Part shown: positions 1 to 10,300 of the stretch, one piece after another | Layout of the letters: each line of letters begins with the position of its first letter | Position numbering within the stretch: position 1 is the stretch's first letter | Assembly (NCBI GenBank): GCA_038134285.1 | Contig: JAYPUW010000011.1 | Location: 1-38,430 of the forward strand | DNA from: UBA3478 sp038134285 | GTDB taxonomy: Bacteria > Bacteroidota > Bacteroidia > Flavobacteriales > Flavobacteriaceae | Direction: 5' to 3' | DNA length: 38,430 nucleotides | Notes under the pieces: generated by a model | The model's input: the letters and a program-made list of their open reading frames with translations, nothing else | What the model was told of the DNA's origin: nothing | The model's database searches: none | Program-made: the position numbers and the translations under genes

Positions 1-1
1 G

Positions 2-9
2 TATCTTTA
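2..9 (+). promoter_or_regulatory. Possible -7 promoter element of the marR-fad operon
   Basis: TATCTTTA matches 7 of 8 positions of the Bacteroidota -7 consensus TAnnTTTG and ends 7 bases before the marR start codon, implying a very short leader. The -33 region lies outside the window, so the call rests on one short box. Confidence 0.35.
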
Positions 10-16
10 TGGGGTT

Positions 17-463
17 ATGTCGTCAAAGAAACCCCTTATAGATCATTCACTTAGAGCCACTTGGCAGAGTGTGTCCCGCATGTATACTGAAATTGCCAAG
101 CAATACGGTATTACTATGGCTCTTGGATTGACCTTGCTGAATATCGATCCAAAGAATGGAACGGCTTCTACTGCTCTCGGTCCTATCATGGGCATGGAAC
201 CCACCTCGCTATCCCGCCTTTTAAACTCTTTAGAAGATTTAAAACTCATTGAACGAAAACCTAATCCTCACGACGGAAGGGGTGTTATCATTCATATCAC
301 CAGAGATGGACTTGACAAAAGAGATCTCATTAAAAAGCATGTCTATGCCTTCAATCAAGCGGTGGAGAAACAATTGAGTCCTAGAGATATCGAAGGTTTT
401 TACGCCACCATCGAAGCGCTCAATCAACAAACCCAGACAAACGAATCGATTAACGTTATATGA
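17..463 (+). CDS. MarR-family transcriptional regulator
   Basis: A 148-residue cytoplasmic winged-helix regulator of usual MarR length. The sequence shows the typical layout: N-terminal dimerisation helices (about 8-40), a helix-turn-helix with recognition helix near 61-72 (EPTSLSRLLNSLE), a wing near 80-94 with the family-typical charged turn NPHDGRG, and a C-terminal helix. The TGA stop overlaps the ATG of the next gene (ATGA), so it is translated with the fatty acid oxidation genes and probably controls them, perhaps by sensing an acyl-CoA. The ligand is inference. The role parallels TetR-type FadR in Bacillus, but the protein family is different. Alternative: a regulator with an unrelated target. 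Confidence 0.9.
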   Translation: MSSKKPLIDHSLRATWQSVSRMYTEIAKQYGITMALGLTLLNIDPKNGTASTALGPIMGMEPTSLSRLLNSLEDLKLIERKPNPHDGRGVIIHITRDGLDKRDLIKKHVYAFNQAVEKQLSPRDIEGFYATIEALNQQTQTNESINVI

Positions 464-2859
464 AAAAGAGAATCACAAAAGTAGCCGTCATTGGCTCCGG
501 AATTATGGGAAGCGGAATCGCCTCTCATCTTGCAGGTATCGGATTAGAAGTTCTGCTTCTAGATATTGCACCGAAAGAATTACTCCCTGAAGAAGAAGGA
601 CTTTCGTTAGCGCATCCGAAAGTAAAAAACCGGATTGTAAATCAGGCCTTAAGCAAATCGCTAAAATCTAAACCCTCACCTATTTATCATCAGGGATTTG
701 CCTCTCGTATTCATGTCGGAAACTTAGACGATGACTTGCATAAAATCAAAGGTGTAGACTGGATCATAGAAGTAGTAGTTGAGCGCCTAGATATCAAAAA
801 ACAAGTATTTGAAACCATTGAGAAACACCGAACACCCGGAACCTTGATCAGCTCAAACACCTCAGGTATTCCAATCCATCTCATGTCTGAGGGAAGAAGC
901 GATGATTTTCAACAGTACTTCTGCGGGACACACTTTTTCAATCCTGCACGTTATCTCAGGCTGCTTGAAATTATACCTGGACCAAAAACCAAACCAGAAG
1001 TACTCTCTTTCTTTGAAGATTTTGGAACGCGCTTTCTAGGAAAACGCGTAGTAGTCGCACAAGACACCCCAGCCTTTATCGGTAACCGCATTGGGATTTT
1101 CAGTATTCAAAGCTTATTCCACAGCGTCAATGCACTCGGACTGACGGTAGAGGAAGTCGACAAGCTTACCGGACCGGTGATTGGGCGTCCCAAATCAGCC
1201 ACCTTTAGAACTGTCGATGTGGTAGGCTTAGACACACTTGTTCACGTTGCTAACGGAATCAAAGAGCATTGTCCGAAAGACGAACGCCACGCAGTATTTA
1301 GCCTACCCTCATTTGTCACCGACATGATGGAAAAAAACAGGTTGGGAGCAAAAACCGAAGAGGGCTTTTATAAAAAGACCAAAAAATCAGACGGTTCTTC
1401 AGAAATCTTAGCGCTCGACCTGAATACATTAGAATATAGACCACAGCAGAGAGCAAAATTCGAAACACTAGAAAAAACGAAAAGCATTTCTGAAGTTAAA
1501 GATCGTTTTCGCATACTCTGTGATGGCACCGACAAGGCCGGAGAATTTTATAGAGCCGTTTTTGGAGATCTTTTCGCTTATGTGGCACACCGTGTTGGAG
1601 AAATCACTGACCGTATTTATAAAATTGATGACGCCATGAAGGCCGGTTTTGGCTGGCAGCACGGACCTTTTGAAATATGGACAGCTCTAGGTTTAGAGAG
1701 AGGAATCGAGCTCGCCACAGCAAAAGGACATCAAATGCCCGAATGGGTCAACGCACTTCATCAAAGTGGGGCCCCAGGCTTTTACGCGCTCAACCAACAA
1801 CACACCACTTATTACAATCAAGAGGCTAAAACCTTTGAGCGTATTCCCGGAAGAGATGCCTTTATCATTCTTGACAACACGCGCAAAACAAGTAGCGTCT
1901 ATAAAAATTCAGATTTCGAATTATTGGATCTCGGAGACGGTATCGTTTGTGCAGAGTTCCGCTCAAAAATGAATACCATTGGAGCTGAAGTGCTCACTGG
2001 CCTCAACAAGGCTGTAGAGATTGCAGAGAACCAATTCGAAGGCCTCGTGGTAGGTAACCAAGGCGCAAACTTCTCGGTGGGCGCTAATCTAGGAATGATC
2101 TTTATACTCGCTGTTGAGCAAGAGTACGACGAGCTCCACATGGCTATCAAATACTTCCAAGACACCATGATGCGAATGCGCTACAGCAAGATACCAGTGA
2201 TTGCCGCTCCTCATGGAATGACCCTAGGAGGCGGATGCGAGCTCAGCTTGCACGCAGATCGTGTTGTCGCTGCTGCTGAGACCTATATCGGACTCGTAGA
2301 GTTCGGAGTGGGAGTCATTCCTGGAGGTGGAGGCAGCAAAGAAATGGCGCTAAGGGCGGCAGACACCTTTAAAAAAGGAGACCTAGAGTTAAATGCGCTA
2401 AGAGAGTATTTCTTAACCATTGCCATGGCGAAAGTATCCACCTCGGCTTATGAGGCCTACGATTTAGGAATTCTTCAAAAAGGTAAAGACATAGTGGTGC
2501 ACAACAGCGACCAACAATTGGCCACGGCTAAAGCCTATGCTCGTATTATGGCGGATCAGGGCTACACACAGCCCATCCACAAGAAAGACATAAAAGTATT
2601 GGGCAGACAAGCCTTAGGTGCTTTTTTAGTCGGAACAGACAGTATGGTTGCCGGAAGCTATATTTCTGAATACGACAGAAAAATGGCCGACAAGTTGGCC
2701 TATGTGATGTCAGGAGGAGATCTCTCTGAATCTACTCCAGTCAGTGAGCAATACCTGCTAGACATAGAGCGTGAAGCTTTCTTGTCTTTATGTGGAGAAC
2801 GCAAGACCCTTGAACGCATCCAGCATATGCTTAAAACAGGTAAACCCTTAAGAAATTAA
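460..2859 (+). CDS. fadN: 3-hydroxyacyl-CoA dehydrogenase / enoyl-CoA hydratase, FadN-like
   Basis: Bifunctional beta-oxidation enzyme of 799 residues that hydrates trans-2-enoyl-CoA and oxidises the 3-hydroxyacyl-CoA with NAD+. The dehydrogenase comes first: NAD-binding GSGIMGSG at 12-19, SSNTS at 131-135, GTHFFNP at 156-162 with catalytic His158, and Glu170 completing the His-Glu pair. A second dehydrogenase C-terminal-like segment follows (about 345-450). The hydratase/crotonase domain is last (about 485-700), with both catalytic glutamates visible: Glu594 in GGGCEL and Glu614 in GLVEFGVG, before PGGGGS. This domain order is that of Bacillus FadN (about 790 residues), the reverse of E. coli FadB. 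It overlaps marR by 4 bp and precedes fadA by 4 bp. Confidence 0.93.
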   Translation: MKKRITKVAVIGSGIMGSGIASHLAGIGLEVLLLDIAPKELLPEEEGLSLAHPKVKNRIVNQALSKSLKSKPSPIYHQGFASRIHVGNLDDDLHKIKGVDWIIEVVVERLDIKKQVFETIEKHRTPGTLISSNTSGIPIHLMSEGRSDDFQQYFCGTHFFNPARYLRLLEIIPGPKTKPEVLSFFEDFGTRFLGKRVVVAQDTPAFIGNRIGIFSIQSLFHSVNALGLTVEEVDKLTGPVIGRPKSATFRTVDVVGLDTLVHVANGIKEHCPKDERHAVFSLPSFVTDMMEKNRLGAKTEEGFYKKTKKSDGSSEILALDLNTLEYRPQQRAKFETLEKTKSISEVKDRFRILCDGTDKAGEFYRAVFGDLFAYVAHRVGEITDRIYKIDDAMKAGFGWQHGPFEIWTALGLERGIELATAKGHQMPEWVNALHQSGAPGFYALNQQHTTYYNQEAKTFERIPGRDAFIILDNTRKTSSVYKNSDFELLDLGDGIVCAEFRSKMNTIGAEVLTGLNKAVEIAENQFEGLVVGNQGANFSVGANLGMIFILAVEQEYDELHMAIKYFQDTMMRMRYSKIPVIAAPHGMTLGGGCELSLHADRVVAAAETYIGLVEFGVGVIPGGGGSKEMALRAADTFKKGDLELNALREYFLTIAMAKVSTSAYEAYDLGILQKGKDIVVHNSDQQLATAKAYARIMADQGYTQPIHKKDIKVLGRQALGAFLVGTDSMVAGSYISEYDRKMADKLAYVMSGGDLSESTPVSEQYLLDIEREAFLSLCGERKTLERIQHMLKTGKPLRN

Positions 2860-2863
2860 TTCG

Positions 2864-4054
2864 ATGAAAACAGCATATATAGTCAAAGCCTACAGAACGG
2901 CAGTCGGAAAAGCCCCTAGAGGATTATTTCGCTTTAAAAGACCAGATGAACTCGCTGCAGAAACAATGCGTTACCTGCTCGATCAAGTTCCGCAGCTCGA
3001 CAAGAATCGTATCGATGATGTCATTCTTGGAAGCGCAATGCCTGAAGCAGAGCAAGGCCTTAATGTAGCCCGCTTAGTAGCATTAATGGGATCTGATACA
3101 GAAAGTATCGCAGGTGTTACCGTCAATCGCTATTGTGCCTCGGGCCTTGAAACCATTGCACTCGCTACTGCGAAAATTCAGTCTGGGATGGCCAATTGCA
3201 TCATTGCAGGTGGAATGGAGAGCATGAGCTACATTCCTATGGGCGGATACAAACCCTCTCCTGATTATCAGAGCGCCATCACTGGGCACTCTGATTATTA
3301 TTGGAATATGGGACTCACTGCCGAAGAAGTAGCCAAACAATACAAGGTAAATCGCGAAGATCAAGACCAATTTGCTTACGAGTCACACCAAAAGGCATTA
3401 GCAGCACTAGCTGAAAACAGATTTAAAGATCAAATTGTACCCATTACGATTAGTGAGATTTATCTCGACCACAACCAGAAACGCGCAGAACGCTCTTATA
3501 TGGTAGATACCGATGAGGGGCCAAGAGCCGACACTAGTCTTGATAAGCTTGCAAAATTACGTCCGGTATTTGCAGATGGAGGAACGGTTACCGCCGGTAA
3601 CGCCTCTCAAATGAGTGACGGAGCAGCATTTACCATAGTAATGAGCGAAGAAATGGTCAAAGAGCTTCAACTAGAGCCTATTGCACGCTTGGTAAGTTAT
3701 GCGGCCACCGGTGTCCCACCAAGAATCATGGGAATAGGTCCAGTTGAGGCGATTCCAAAGGCCTTAAAAATGGCGAACTTGAAAAAGGAAGATGTACTCA
3801 TTACGGAGCTCAACGAAGCTTTTGCTGCCCAATCGTTGGCCGTCATCCGTGAACTTGAATTAGATCCTTCGACCGTAAACGTCAACGGTGGAGCGATAGC
3901 CCTCGGTCACCCCTTAGGTTGTACAGGAACAAAGCTGAGTGTGCAACTCTTTGATGAAATGCGTCAGCGCTCTTTGAAAGGAAAACACGGCATGGTTACA
4001 ATGTGTGTCGGAACAGGTCAAGGCGCAGCAGGAATATTTGAATTTATTGCTTAA
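2864..4054 (+). CDS. fadA: Acetyl-CoA C-acyltransferase (3-ketoacyl-CoA thiolase)
   Basis: Thiolase of 396 residues, normal family length, releasing acetyl-CoA from 3-ketoacyl-CoA in the last step of each beta-oxidation turn. All catalytic residues are visible: nucleophile Cys91 in NRYCASGLE, His349 in GGAIALGHPLG, and Cys381 in TMCVGTGQG. The ATG lies 4 bases after the fadN stop and the acyl-CoA dehydrogenase begins 10 bases after this stop, so the three enzymes form one transcription unit. Type I degradative thiolase is favoured over a biosynthetic acetoacetyl-CoA thiolase by this context, although the two are similar in sequence. Confidence 0.93.
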   Translation: MKTAYIVKAYRTAVGKAPRGLFRFKRPDELAAETMRYLLDQVPQLDKNRIDDVILGSAMPEAEQGLNVARLVALMGSDTESIAGVTVNRYCASGLETIALATAKIQSGMANCIIAGGMESMSYIPMGGYKPSPDYQSAITGHSDYYWNMGLTAEEVAKQYKVNREDQDQFAYESHQKALAALAENRFKDQIVPITISEIYLDHNQKRAERSYMVDTDEGPRADTSLDKLAKLRPVFADGGTVTAGNASQMSDGAAFTIVMSEEMVKELQLEPIARLVSYAATGVPPRIMGIGPVEAIPKALKMANLKKEDVLITELNEAFAAQSLAVIRELELDPSTVNVNGGAIALGHPLGCTGTKLSVQLFDEMRQRSLKGKHGMVTMCVGTGQGAAGIFEFIA

Positions 4055-4064
4055 ACCTATAGAT

Positions 4065-5885
4065 ATGGAAGAGAAAACAGCAACTACAGCACACATTAGA
4101 GGCGGACAATTCATTGTCAAAACCCCTACTCCAGAGGCGATCTTTACCTTAGAAGACCTCTCTGAAGACCAGAAAATGATGCGTGAAAGCACCAAAGAAT
4201 TCGCCGAACGCGAACTGTGGGCACACTGGGAACGCTTTGAGAAAAAGGATTACGAATACACTAAGCAATGCATGCAAAAAGCAGGTGAGCTCGGCCTGTT
4301 GAGTATTGCGGTACCTGAGGCTTATGGAGGTATGGGAATGGGATTCGTTTCAACCATGCTCGTTTGCGACTACATCTCTGGAGTCACCGGTTCGTTTAGC
4401 ACAGCCTTCGGAGCTCATACAGGTATCGGAACCATGCCAATTACCCTTTACGGTACTGAAGAACAAAAGCAAAAGTATGTTCCTAAACTCGCGAGCGGAG
4501 AATGGTTTGGTTCGTATTGCCTCACAGAGCCTGGTGCTGGATCTGACGCAAATTCAGGAAAAACAAAAGCGGTACTCTCTGAAGACAAGACGCATTACCT
4601 CATCACTGGTCAGAAAATGTGGATCTCGAATGCCGGATTCGCCGATCTTTTTATCGTATTCGCCCGCATTGAAGACGACAAATACATTACAGGTTTCATC
4701 GTTGAGAACGACTCAAATAACGGGATCAGTTACGGAGAGGAAGAAAAGAAGCTAGGAATTCACTCCTCTTCAACACGTCAAGTCTTTTTTAACGAGACCA
4801 AGGTACCCGTTGAAAATATGTTATCCGAAAGAGGTAACGGATTCAAGATTGCCATGAACGCCCTCAATGTGGGTCGTATCAAGCTTGCCGCAGCATGCTT
4901 AGACGCACAGAGACGCGTTATTAGAGAAGCTACGAAATACGCAAAGGAGCGCGTACAGTTTAAGACTCCGATTGCCAATTTCGGAGCGATCAAAGAAAAA
5001 CTAGCCCTAATGGCCACTCAGTGTTACGTCGACGAATCAGCTTGTTACCGTGCTGCAAGTGATATCGAAAACAGTATCAACGCGAGACTCGTAAAGGGAG
5101 AATCGCATCAAGATGCCGAACTAAAAGGCGTAGAAGAATTTGCCATCGAGTGCTCTATCTTGAAGGTAATCGTATCAGAGCACATACAAGACTGCAGCGA
5201 TCAAGGGCTGCAGATTTACGGAGGAATGGGGTTCAGCGCAGATGCGCCTATGGAATCTGCATGGAGAGACGCCAGAATCTCTCGAATTTATGAAGGAACG
5301 AACGAGATCAACCGTATGCTTTCTGTAGGGATGCTAATTAAGAAAGCCATGAAAGGACACGTTGACCTCTTGACTCCTGCCTATGCCGTGAAAGAAGAAC
5401 TGATGGGGATTCCTGATTTTGAAGTACCCGATTTTAGTGCTCCTTTAAGCCAAGAAGTAGACCTTGTAAAAAGGCTAAAGAAAGTCTTCCTTATGGTTGC
5501 AGGTACTGCAGTTGAAAAATTTGGAACCGAACTAGAATCGCATCAAATGCTACTTATGGCAGCCGCTGATATTCTGATCGAAATCTATATGGCTGAGTCT
5601 GCGGTTTACCGCACCCTTAAAAACATCGATCGCTATGGTGCTGATGCGCAAAAGGTACAAATCGCCATGACTGAGCTCTATGTCTTTAATGCTGTAGAAA
5701 CCATTACCACCAAGGCCAAAGAAGGTATCGCCTCTATTTCTGAAGGAGACGAACAGAAGGGCATGCTTATGGGCCTAAAACGTTTCACGAAATACCATCA
5801 ATTGCCCAATATTGGCGCACTTAAGGAGGTGATTTCAGAAAACATTAAAGAAAAAGACGGATACACCTTTGATGCCATCGCTTAA
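4065..5885 (+). CDS. fadE: Acyl-CoA dehydrogenase (long, VLCAD-like)
   Basis: FAD enzyme of 606 residues for the first oxidation step of fatty acid degradation. The sequence shows the N-terminal helical domain, the middle beta domain (CLTEPGAGSDA; MWISNAGFADLF), a C-terminal helical domain with YEGTNEINR, whose Glu410 is at the catalytic base position, and an extra helical C-terminal domain (about 440-600) typical of very-long-chain and Bacillus FadE-type enzymes. I chose the ATG at 4065 rather than an in-frame start at 4005, because the longer form would overlap fadA by 50 bp with no family similarity in the added 20 residues. Last gene of the operon; a terminator follows 25 bases after the stop. 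Confidence 0.93.
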   Translation: MEEKTATTAHIRGGQFIVKTPTPEAIFTLEDLSEDQKMMRESTKEFAERELWAHWERFEKKDYEYTKQCMQKAGELGLLSIAVPEAYGGMGMGFVSTMLVCDYISGVTGSFSTAFGAHTGIGTMPITLYGTEEQKQKYVPKLASGEWFGSYCLTEPGAGSDANSGKTKAVLSEDKTHYLITGQKMWISNAGFADLFIVFARIEDDKYITGFIVENDSNNGISYGEEEKKLGIHSSSTRQVFFNETKVPVENMLSERGNGFKIAMNALNVGRIKLAAACLDAQRRVIREATKYAKERVQFKTPIANFGAIKEKLALMATQCYVDESACYRAASDIENSINARLVKGESHQDAELKGVEEFAIECSILKVIVSEHIQDCSDQGLQIYGGMGFSADAPMESAWRDARISRIYEGTNEINRMLSVGMLIKKAMKGHVDLLTPAYAVKEELMGIPDFEVPDFSAPLSQEVDLVKRLKKVFLMVAGTAVEKFGTELESHQMLLMAAADILIEIYMAESAVYRTLKNIDRYGADAQKVQIAMTELYVFNAVETITTKAKEGIASISEGDEQKGMLMGLKRFTKYHQLPNIGALKEVISENIKEKDGYTFDAIA

Positions 5886-5910
5886 TTTATGGCAATACAC
5901 ATCGAAAAGA

Positions 5911-5936
5911 AGGCCACAGTATTGTGGCCTTTTTTT
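5911..5936 (+). terminator. Rho-independent terminator of the fad operon
   Basis: A perfect 8-bp stem AGGCCACA / TGTGGCCT with loop GTAT, followed by a run of seven T, placed 25 bases after the fadE stop. It separates the operon from the peptidase gene downstream. Confidence 0.88.
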
Positions 5937-5937
5937 A

Positions 5938-5966
5938 TTGTGATTCATGACGAACCGCTATATTTA
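5938..5966 (+). promoter_or_regulatory. Candidate promoter of the M28 peptidase gene
   Basis: TTG at 5938-5940 and TATATTTA at 5959-5966 are separated by 18 bases, fitting the Bacteroidota -33/-7 arrangement (7 of 8 matches to TAnnTTTG). It lies directly after the fad terminator. Transcription would begin downstream of the ATG at 5947, which supports the start at 5983. Confidence 0.45.
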
Positions 5967-5982
5967 TAGAAACCTTATTTCT

Positions 5983-7323
5983 ATGAAAAAGTATAGCTAC
6001 AGCATTGTTTTCGGTCTTCTTGTGAGCACCTTTTCGGTCCTTGGTCAAACAGATCCCAAGATCTATGAGATCATTGAGGCTGTGAGTGCTGATCGCATTG
6101 AAAATTCAGTTAAGAAATTGGTTGATTTTGGCACACGCCACACCTTGAGTGATACCCTCTCCACTAATAGAGGTATAGGGGCTGCACGTAGATACATAAA
6201 AGGGGAGTTTGACAACATTTCTTCTAAGTGCGGAGACTGTCTAGAGGTATTCTATCAGCATAACTTTTTTCCAAAAGGCACTAACGAGCGCATTGTAAAA
6301 GACGTTGATATTGTTAATGTAGTGGCTATTAAACGAGGTGCTAAAAATCCGAACCACTTTATCATCATGAGTGGAGACATCGACTCTCGAGTAAGTGATC
6401 CTACCGATTACACTTCAACTAGTCCGGGAGCAAATGACAACGCCAGTGGAATGGCCGGAACCATTGAAGCCGCTCGCGTCCTTTCACAATACGAGTTTGA
6501 CAATAGTATCATTTTTGTTGGACTTTCAGGCGAAGAGCAAGGGCTTTTCGGCGGGCAGGGACTAGCAGCCTTTGCCAATGATAAGGGTTGGAACATCATT
6601 GGAATCCTCAACAACGATATGATCGGTAATATCACAGGGGTAGACGGCTACACCAGCAATAAAGATTTTAGAATTTTCTCAGAACCCGTCCCTGTAACTG
6701 AATCTGAGCGCGCACGAAGGGCACGGCGTTTCTACGGTGGAGAGGTAGATGGCCATTCGCGTCAGCTCGCTCGATACGTTCATCGCCTAACCACTACTTA
6801 CATACCCGACATGAACCCTATGATGATCTACCGATTAGACCGATTCGGAAGAGGAGGACATCACAGACCATTTAACGACGCAGGATTCGCGGGAATACGC
6901 ATTATGGAGGCCCATGAGAACTATACCCAACAACATCAAGATATTCGCACTGAAAACGGGATCAATTATGGTGACACCTTTGAACACGTTAATTTCCCCT
7001 ATGCGGCTAAGTTAACCGCGGTAAACGCCATTACTTTGGCCTCTTTAGCTTGGGCACCATTGGCTCCAGAAAAAGTAGGAATTGGTGGTATTGTCGAGGC
7101 AAATGCCAGACTCAACTGGTCAGACGTGGCGGGGGCTTCACATTACAAAGTGCATTGGCGCCCTACTACTGCACCTCAGTGGATGAGCTCTAGAGCCATA
7201 CACAATGCTACCGAGCACACCATTGAAGGTGTCGTAATTGATAATTTCTTCTTCGGAGTCTCAGCGGTAAGTAAAGACGGACACGAAAGCCTTGTGGTAT
7301 TCCCGAATGAAATCATCCGATAA
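5983..7323 (+). CDS. Secreted M28-family metallopeptidase with fibronectin-like C-terminal domain
   Basis: Exported zinc aminopeptidase-like protein of 446 residues. The start at 5983 gives a clean signal peptide (MKKYSYSIVFGLLVSTFSVLGQ); an upstream ATG at 5947 only adds 12 residues before it. The M28 core has GANDNASG (Asp152), SGEEQGL (Glu184/Glu185), NNDMIG (Asp212) and a late His311 in MEAHENY. The first ligand position, normally His in a GH-x-D motif, is Asp132 (SGDIDS). Residues from about 360 form a fibronectin type III-like domain (NWSDVAGASHYKVHW). Likely acts in the periplasm or outside the cell on peptides. It is followed 28 bases later by another exported protein gene. Substrate unknown. 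Confidence 0.85.
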   Translation: MKKYSYSIVFGLLVSTFSVLGQTDPKIYEIIEAVSADRIENSVKKLVDFGTRHTLSDTLSTNRGIGAARRYIKGEFDNISSKCGDCLEVFYQHNFFPKGTNERIVKDVDIVNVVAIKRGAKNPNHFIIMSGDIDSRVSDPTDYTSTSPGANDNASGMAGTIEAARVLSQYEFDNSIIFVGLSGEEQGLFGGQGLAAFANDKGWNIIGILNNDMIGNITGVDGYTSNKDFRIFSEPVPVTESERARRARRFYGGEVDGHSRQLARYVHRLTTTYIPDMNPMMIYRLDRFGRGGHHRPFNDAGFAGIRIMEAHENYTQQHQDIRTENGINYGDTFEHVNFPYAAKLTAVNAITLASLAWAPLAPEKVGIGGIVEANARLNWSDVAGASHYKVHWRPTTAPQWMSSRAIHNATEHTIEGVVIDNFFFGVSAVSKDGHESLVVFPNEIIR

Positions 7324-7351
7324 TTCAATTTCAACTATACACTTTCGATTT

Positions 7352-10300
7352 ATGAAAAACAGTTTACTCTTTGGTTTATTACTCAGCAGCGTTTTCAGTT
7401 TCGCTCAAGAGTTTACTATAGATCTAGCACAAGATCTAAAGCCACGAAATATTGGACCAGCAGGTATGAGTGGTCGTGTTACAGCTATTGATGTGGTCAC
7501 AGAAGATCCAGATATCATCTACGCGGGTACGGCCTCTGGTGGGTTGTGGAAATCGACCTCTGGTGGAACCAAATGGACCCCCATCTTCGACAACGAATCA
7601 ACGGCTTCTATCGGAGCCGTTGCCATTGACCCCTCGAATGCTTCAGTGGTTTGGGTGGGTACAGGTGAAGGAAATCCTCGAAATAGCTTAAATGGTGGCT
7701 ATGGTGTATTCCGCTCCTTAGATGCGGGTAAGACCTGGACCTCAATGGGTCTTGAAAAAACAAGACACATTCACCGTATCCTTATAGATCCCAGTGATTC
7801 GAATACGGTTTATGTCGGAGCCATTGGATCTCCATGGGGTGCCCATAAAGAACGTGGTGTATACAAAACCATCGATGGAGGAAAAACCTGGAAGCAAGTG
7901 CTCTTCACCAGCACCTTGAGTGGTGTAGGTGATATGGTTATGGATCCGAAGAATCCGAATAAACTATTGGTTGGAATGTGGGAACACAAGAGAGACCCAT
8001 GGTTTTTCAAGTCTGGTGGCCAAGGCAGCGGCTTATACCTCACCTACGATGGCGGAGAAACCTGGAAGAAGCTCTCTGACAAAGAAGGACTCCCCGAAGG
8101 CGAATTGGGCCGTATTGGTTTAGCCATAGCCCCTAGTAATACCGATGTAATTTATGCCCTAGTAGAGGCAAAGAAAAATGCCCTTTATCGCTCTTCAGAT
8201 GGAGGGGAAAAGTGGGAGAAGATGAACGACAAAGAAGAGATCGGAAACCGCCCATTCTATTATTCAGACCTTGCGGTTGATCCTTCGAATGAAAACCGCA
8301 TTTACAGTGTGTTTACCTACGTGAATGTCTCTGAGGATGGCGGAAAAAGCTTTAAGGAACTCATGCCTGCTTATAACGTATCCAATGGTGTTCACCCAGA
8401 CCATCACGCTTGGTATGTTCACCCAAAAGATCCAGATTTCATGATCAACGGAAACGATGGCGGATTGAATATTACTAGAGATCGCGGCAAGTCTTGGCGA
8501 TTTGCCGATAACATTCCGGTAGGACAATTCTATCATGTAGCTGTGGATAATGAATTCCCTTACAACGTTTACGGCGGGATGCAAGACAATGGTTCGTGGC
8601 GTGGACCTGCCTATGTTTGGAAAGATCAAGGCATTCGAAATAGTTACTGGCAAGAAATCTCATTTGGTGATGGATTCGACGTGGTTCCTGATCCAGATGA
8701 CTCGCGCTTTGGTTACTCTATGAGTCAACAAGGGAGCGTGGTAAGATTTGACTATGTAACGGGTAATAATTATAGCGTCCGCCCAACACCACCAGACGAA
8801 ACAACAGAGCTCAGATTCAACTGGAACTCGGGGATTGGTCAAGACCCTTTTGATAGTTCAATTGTCTATTTCGGTAGCCAGTTTGTTCACAAAAGCACCG
8901 ATAAAGGTTTGACTTGGAGCGTCATCTCTCCTGACCTCACCACAAACGACCCCGAGAAACAAAAACAAAGTGAAAGTGGTGGATTGACCATGGACGCCAC
9001 TGGGGCAGAAAATCACTGTACCATATTGGTGATTGAACCATCCAAAGCCGAAAAGAACTTCTTATGGGTAGGTACTGACGACGGACGCGTACACTACACA
9101 AAAGATGGCGGAAGCCAATGGACTGAGGTGACCTCAAATCTTAAAGGTCTTCCAAAAGGTTCATGGATTGCTCAAATTAAGGCTTCAGAAACCAATCCCG
9201 GAGAAGCATTTCTTATCGCCAATGATTACAGAAGATTCAACTATACCCCTTACGCCTATCATACGACCAATTATGGGAAATCTTGGGAGCGTATTGTAGA
9301 CGAATCAGATGTAAGCAGTTACACCTTGTCTATCATTCAAGATCCTGAGTATCCAAACCTTCTCTTTCTAGGCACAGATGACGGTCTTTATCTTTCATTG
9401 GATAAAGGAAAAAATTGGACCAAATATACCAATGGATTCCCCACTGTTTCTACCAAAGACCTGCTCATTCATCCACGCGAAAAAGACCTCGTTATTGGTA
9501 CCTTCGGAAGAGCCCTTTGGGTATTAGATGATATCAGACCGTTACAACAACTTTCTAGCAGACCCAACTTGCTCAATGAAGAAATTGTTGTATTCGACGC
9601 ACCAACGGCATATCACGCCGCTTATCAACAACCCACCGGTTCTAGATTTGGAGCAGATGCTCTTTTCAATGGCGAAAATCGCCCTTCAGGAGGTCGTATC
9701 AGTTATTACATAAAAAAGGGAGCTGAAGGTTTGAAAACCAAAGACAGTATTCACCTTTTTGTTCTAAAGGAATCAGACACTATCCGTCATCTCAAGATAA
9801 AACGTCCTGAAAAGCCAGGTTTTCATCGCACTAGCTGGAGGTTAGACGAAAAAGGTGTAGCCAATCCGTCAAGAAATTTGCGCAAGAGCTCACGTGAGCC
9901 TTCAGGAGCAGATGTACTTCCGGGCAGTTACACACTAGTTGCACAAATCGGAGATCACGTATCTCAAGCTTCTATTGCAGTAGAACTTGATCCTAGACTT
10001 AAGGCTTCTTTAGAGGATGCAAAGGCTGTATATCAGGCCACTAAATCATTAGAAAATTTAACCGCTGAATTAACGTCCTCAACTAACCGTCTAGCAAAGG
10101 CTAATGCTCAGCTAAAAGCATTTGAGGCCCAATTAAAGGCCAATGAAACAAATCTCGAAGATGAGGCTAAAGAAGCGCTCAAAACCATAAAGTCAGAGAT
10201 CACTAATCTCCAAGACAAGGTTTTCGGAAAAGAAGACAAGCGTCAAGGTATTACGCGTAATTCCGAAATGACAGTACTCACACGCATCCGAAATGCATCG

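Noticed and set aside
3083..3370. Antisense open frames inside the fad genes (also 1899-2168, 8264-8653, 11179-11481)
   Set aside because: They lie wholly within strongly supported genes, have no family features and reflect codon bias on the other strand.
4005..4064. A longer fadE start at 4005
   Set aside because: It would overlap the end of fadA by 50 bp and add 20 residues with no similarity to the family; ATG 4065 follows the fadA stop.
7292..7351. Upstream start for the BNR-repeat protein at 7292
   Set aside because: It would overlap the peptidase gene by 32 bp and bury the signal peptide; ATG 7352 gives a normal one.
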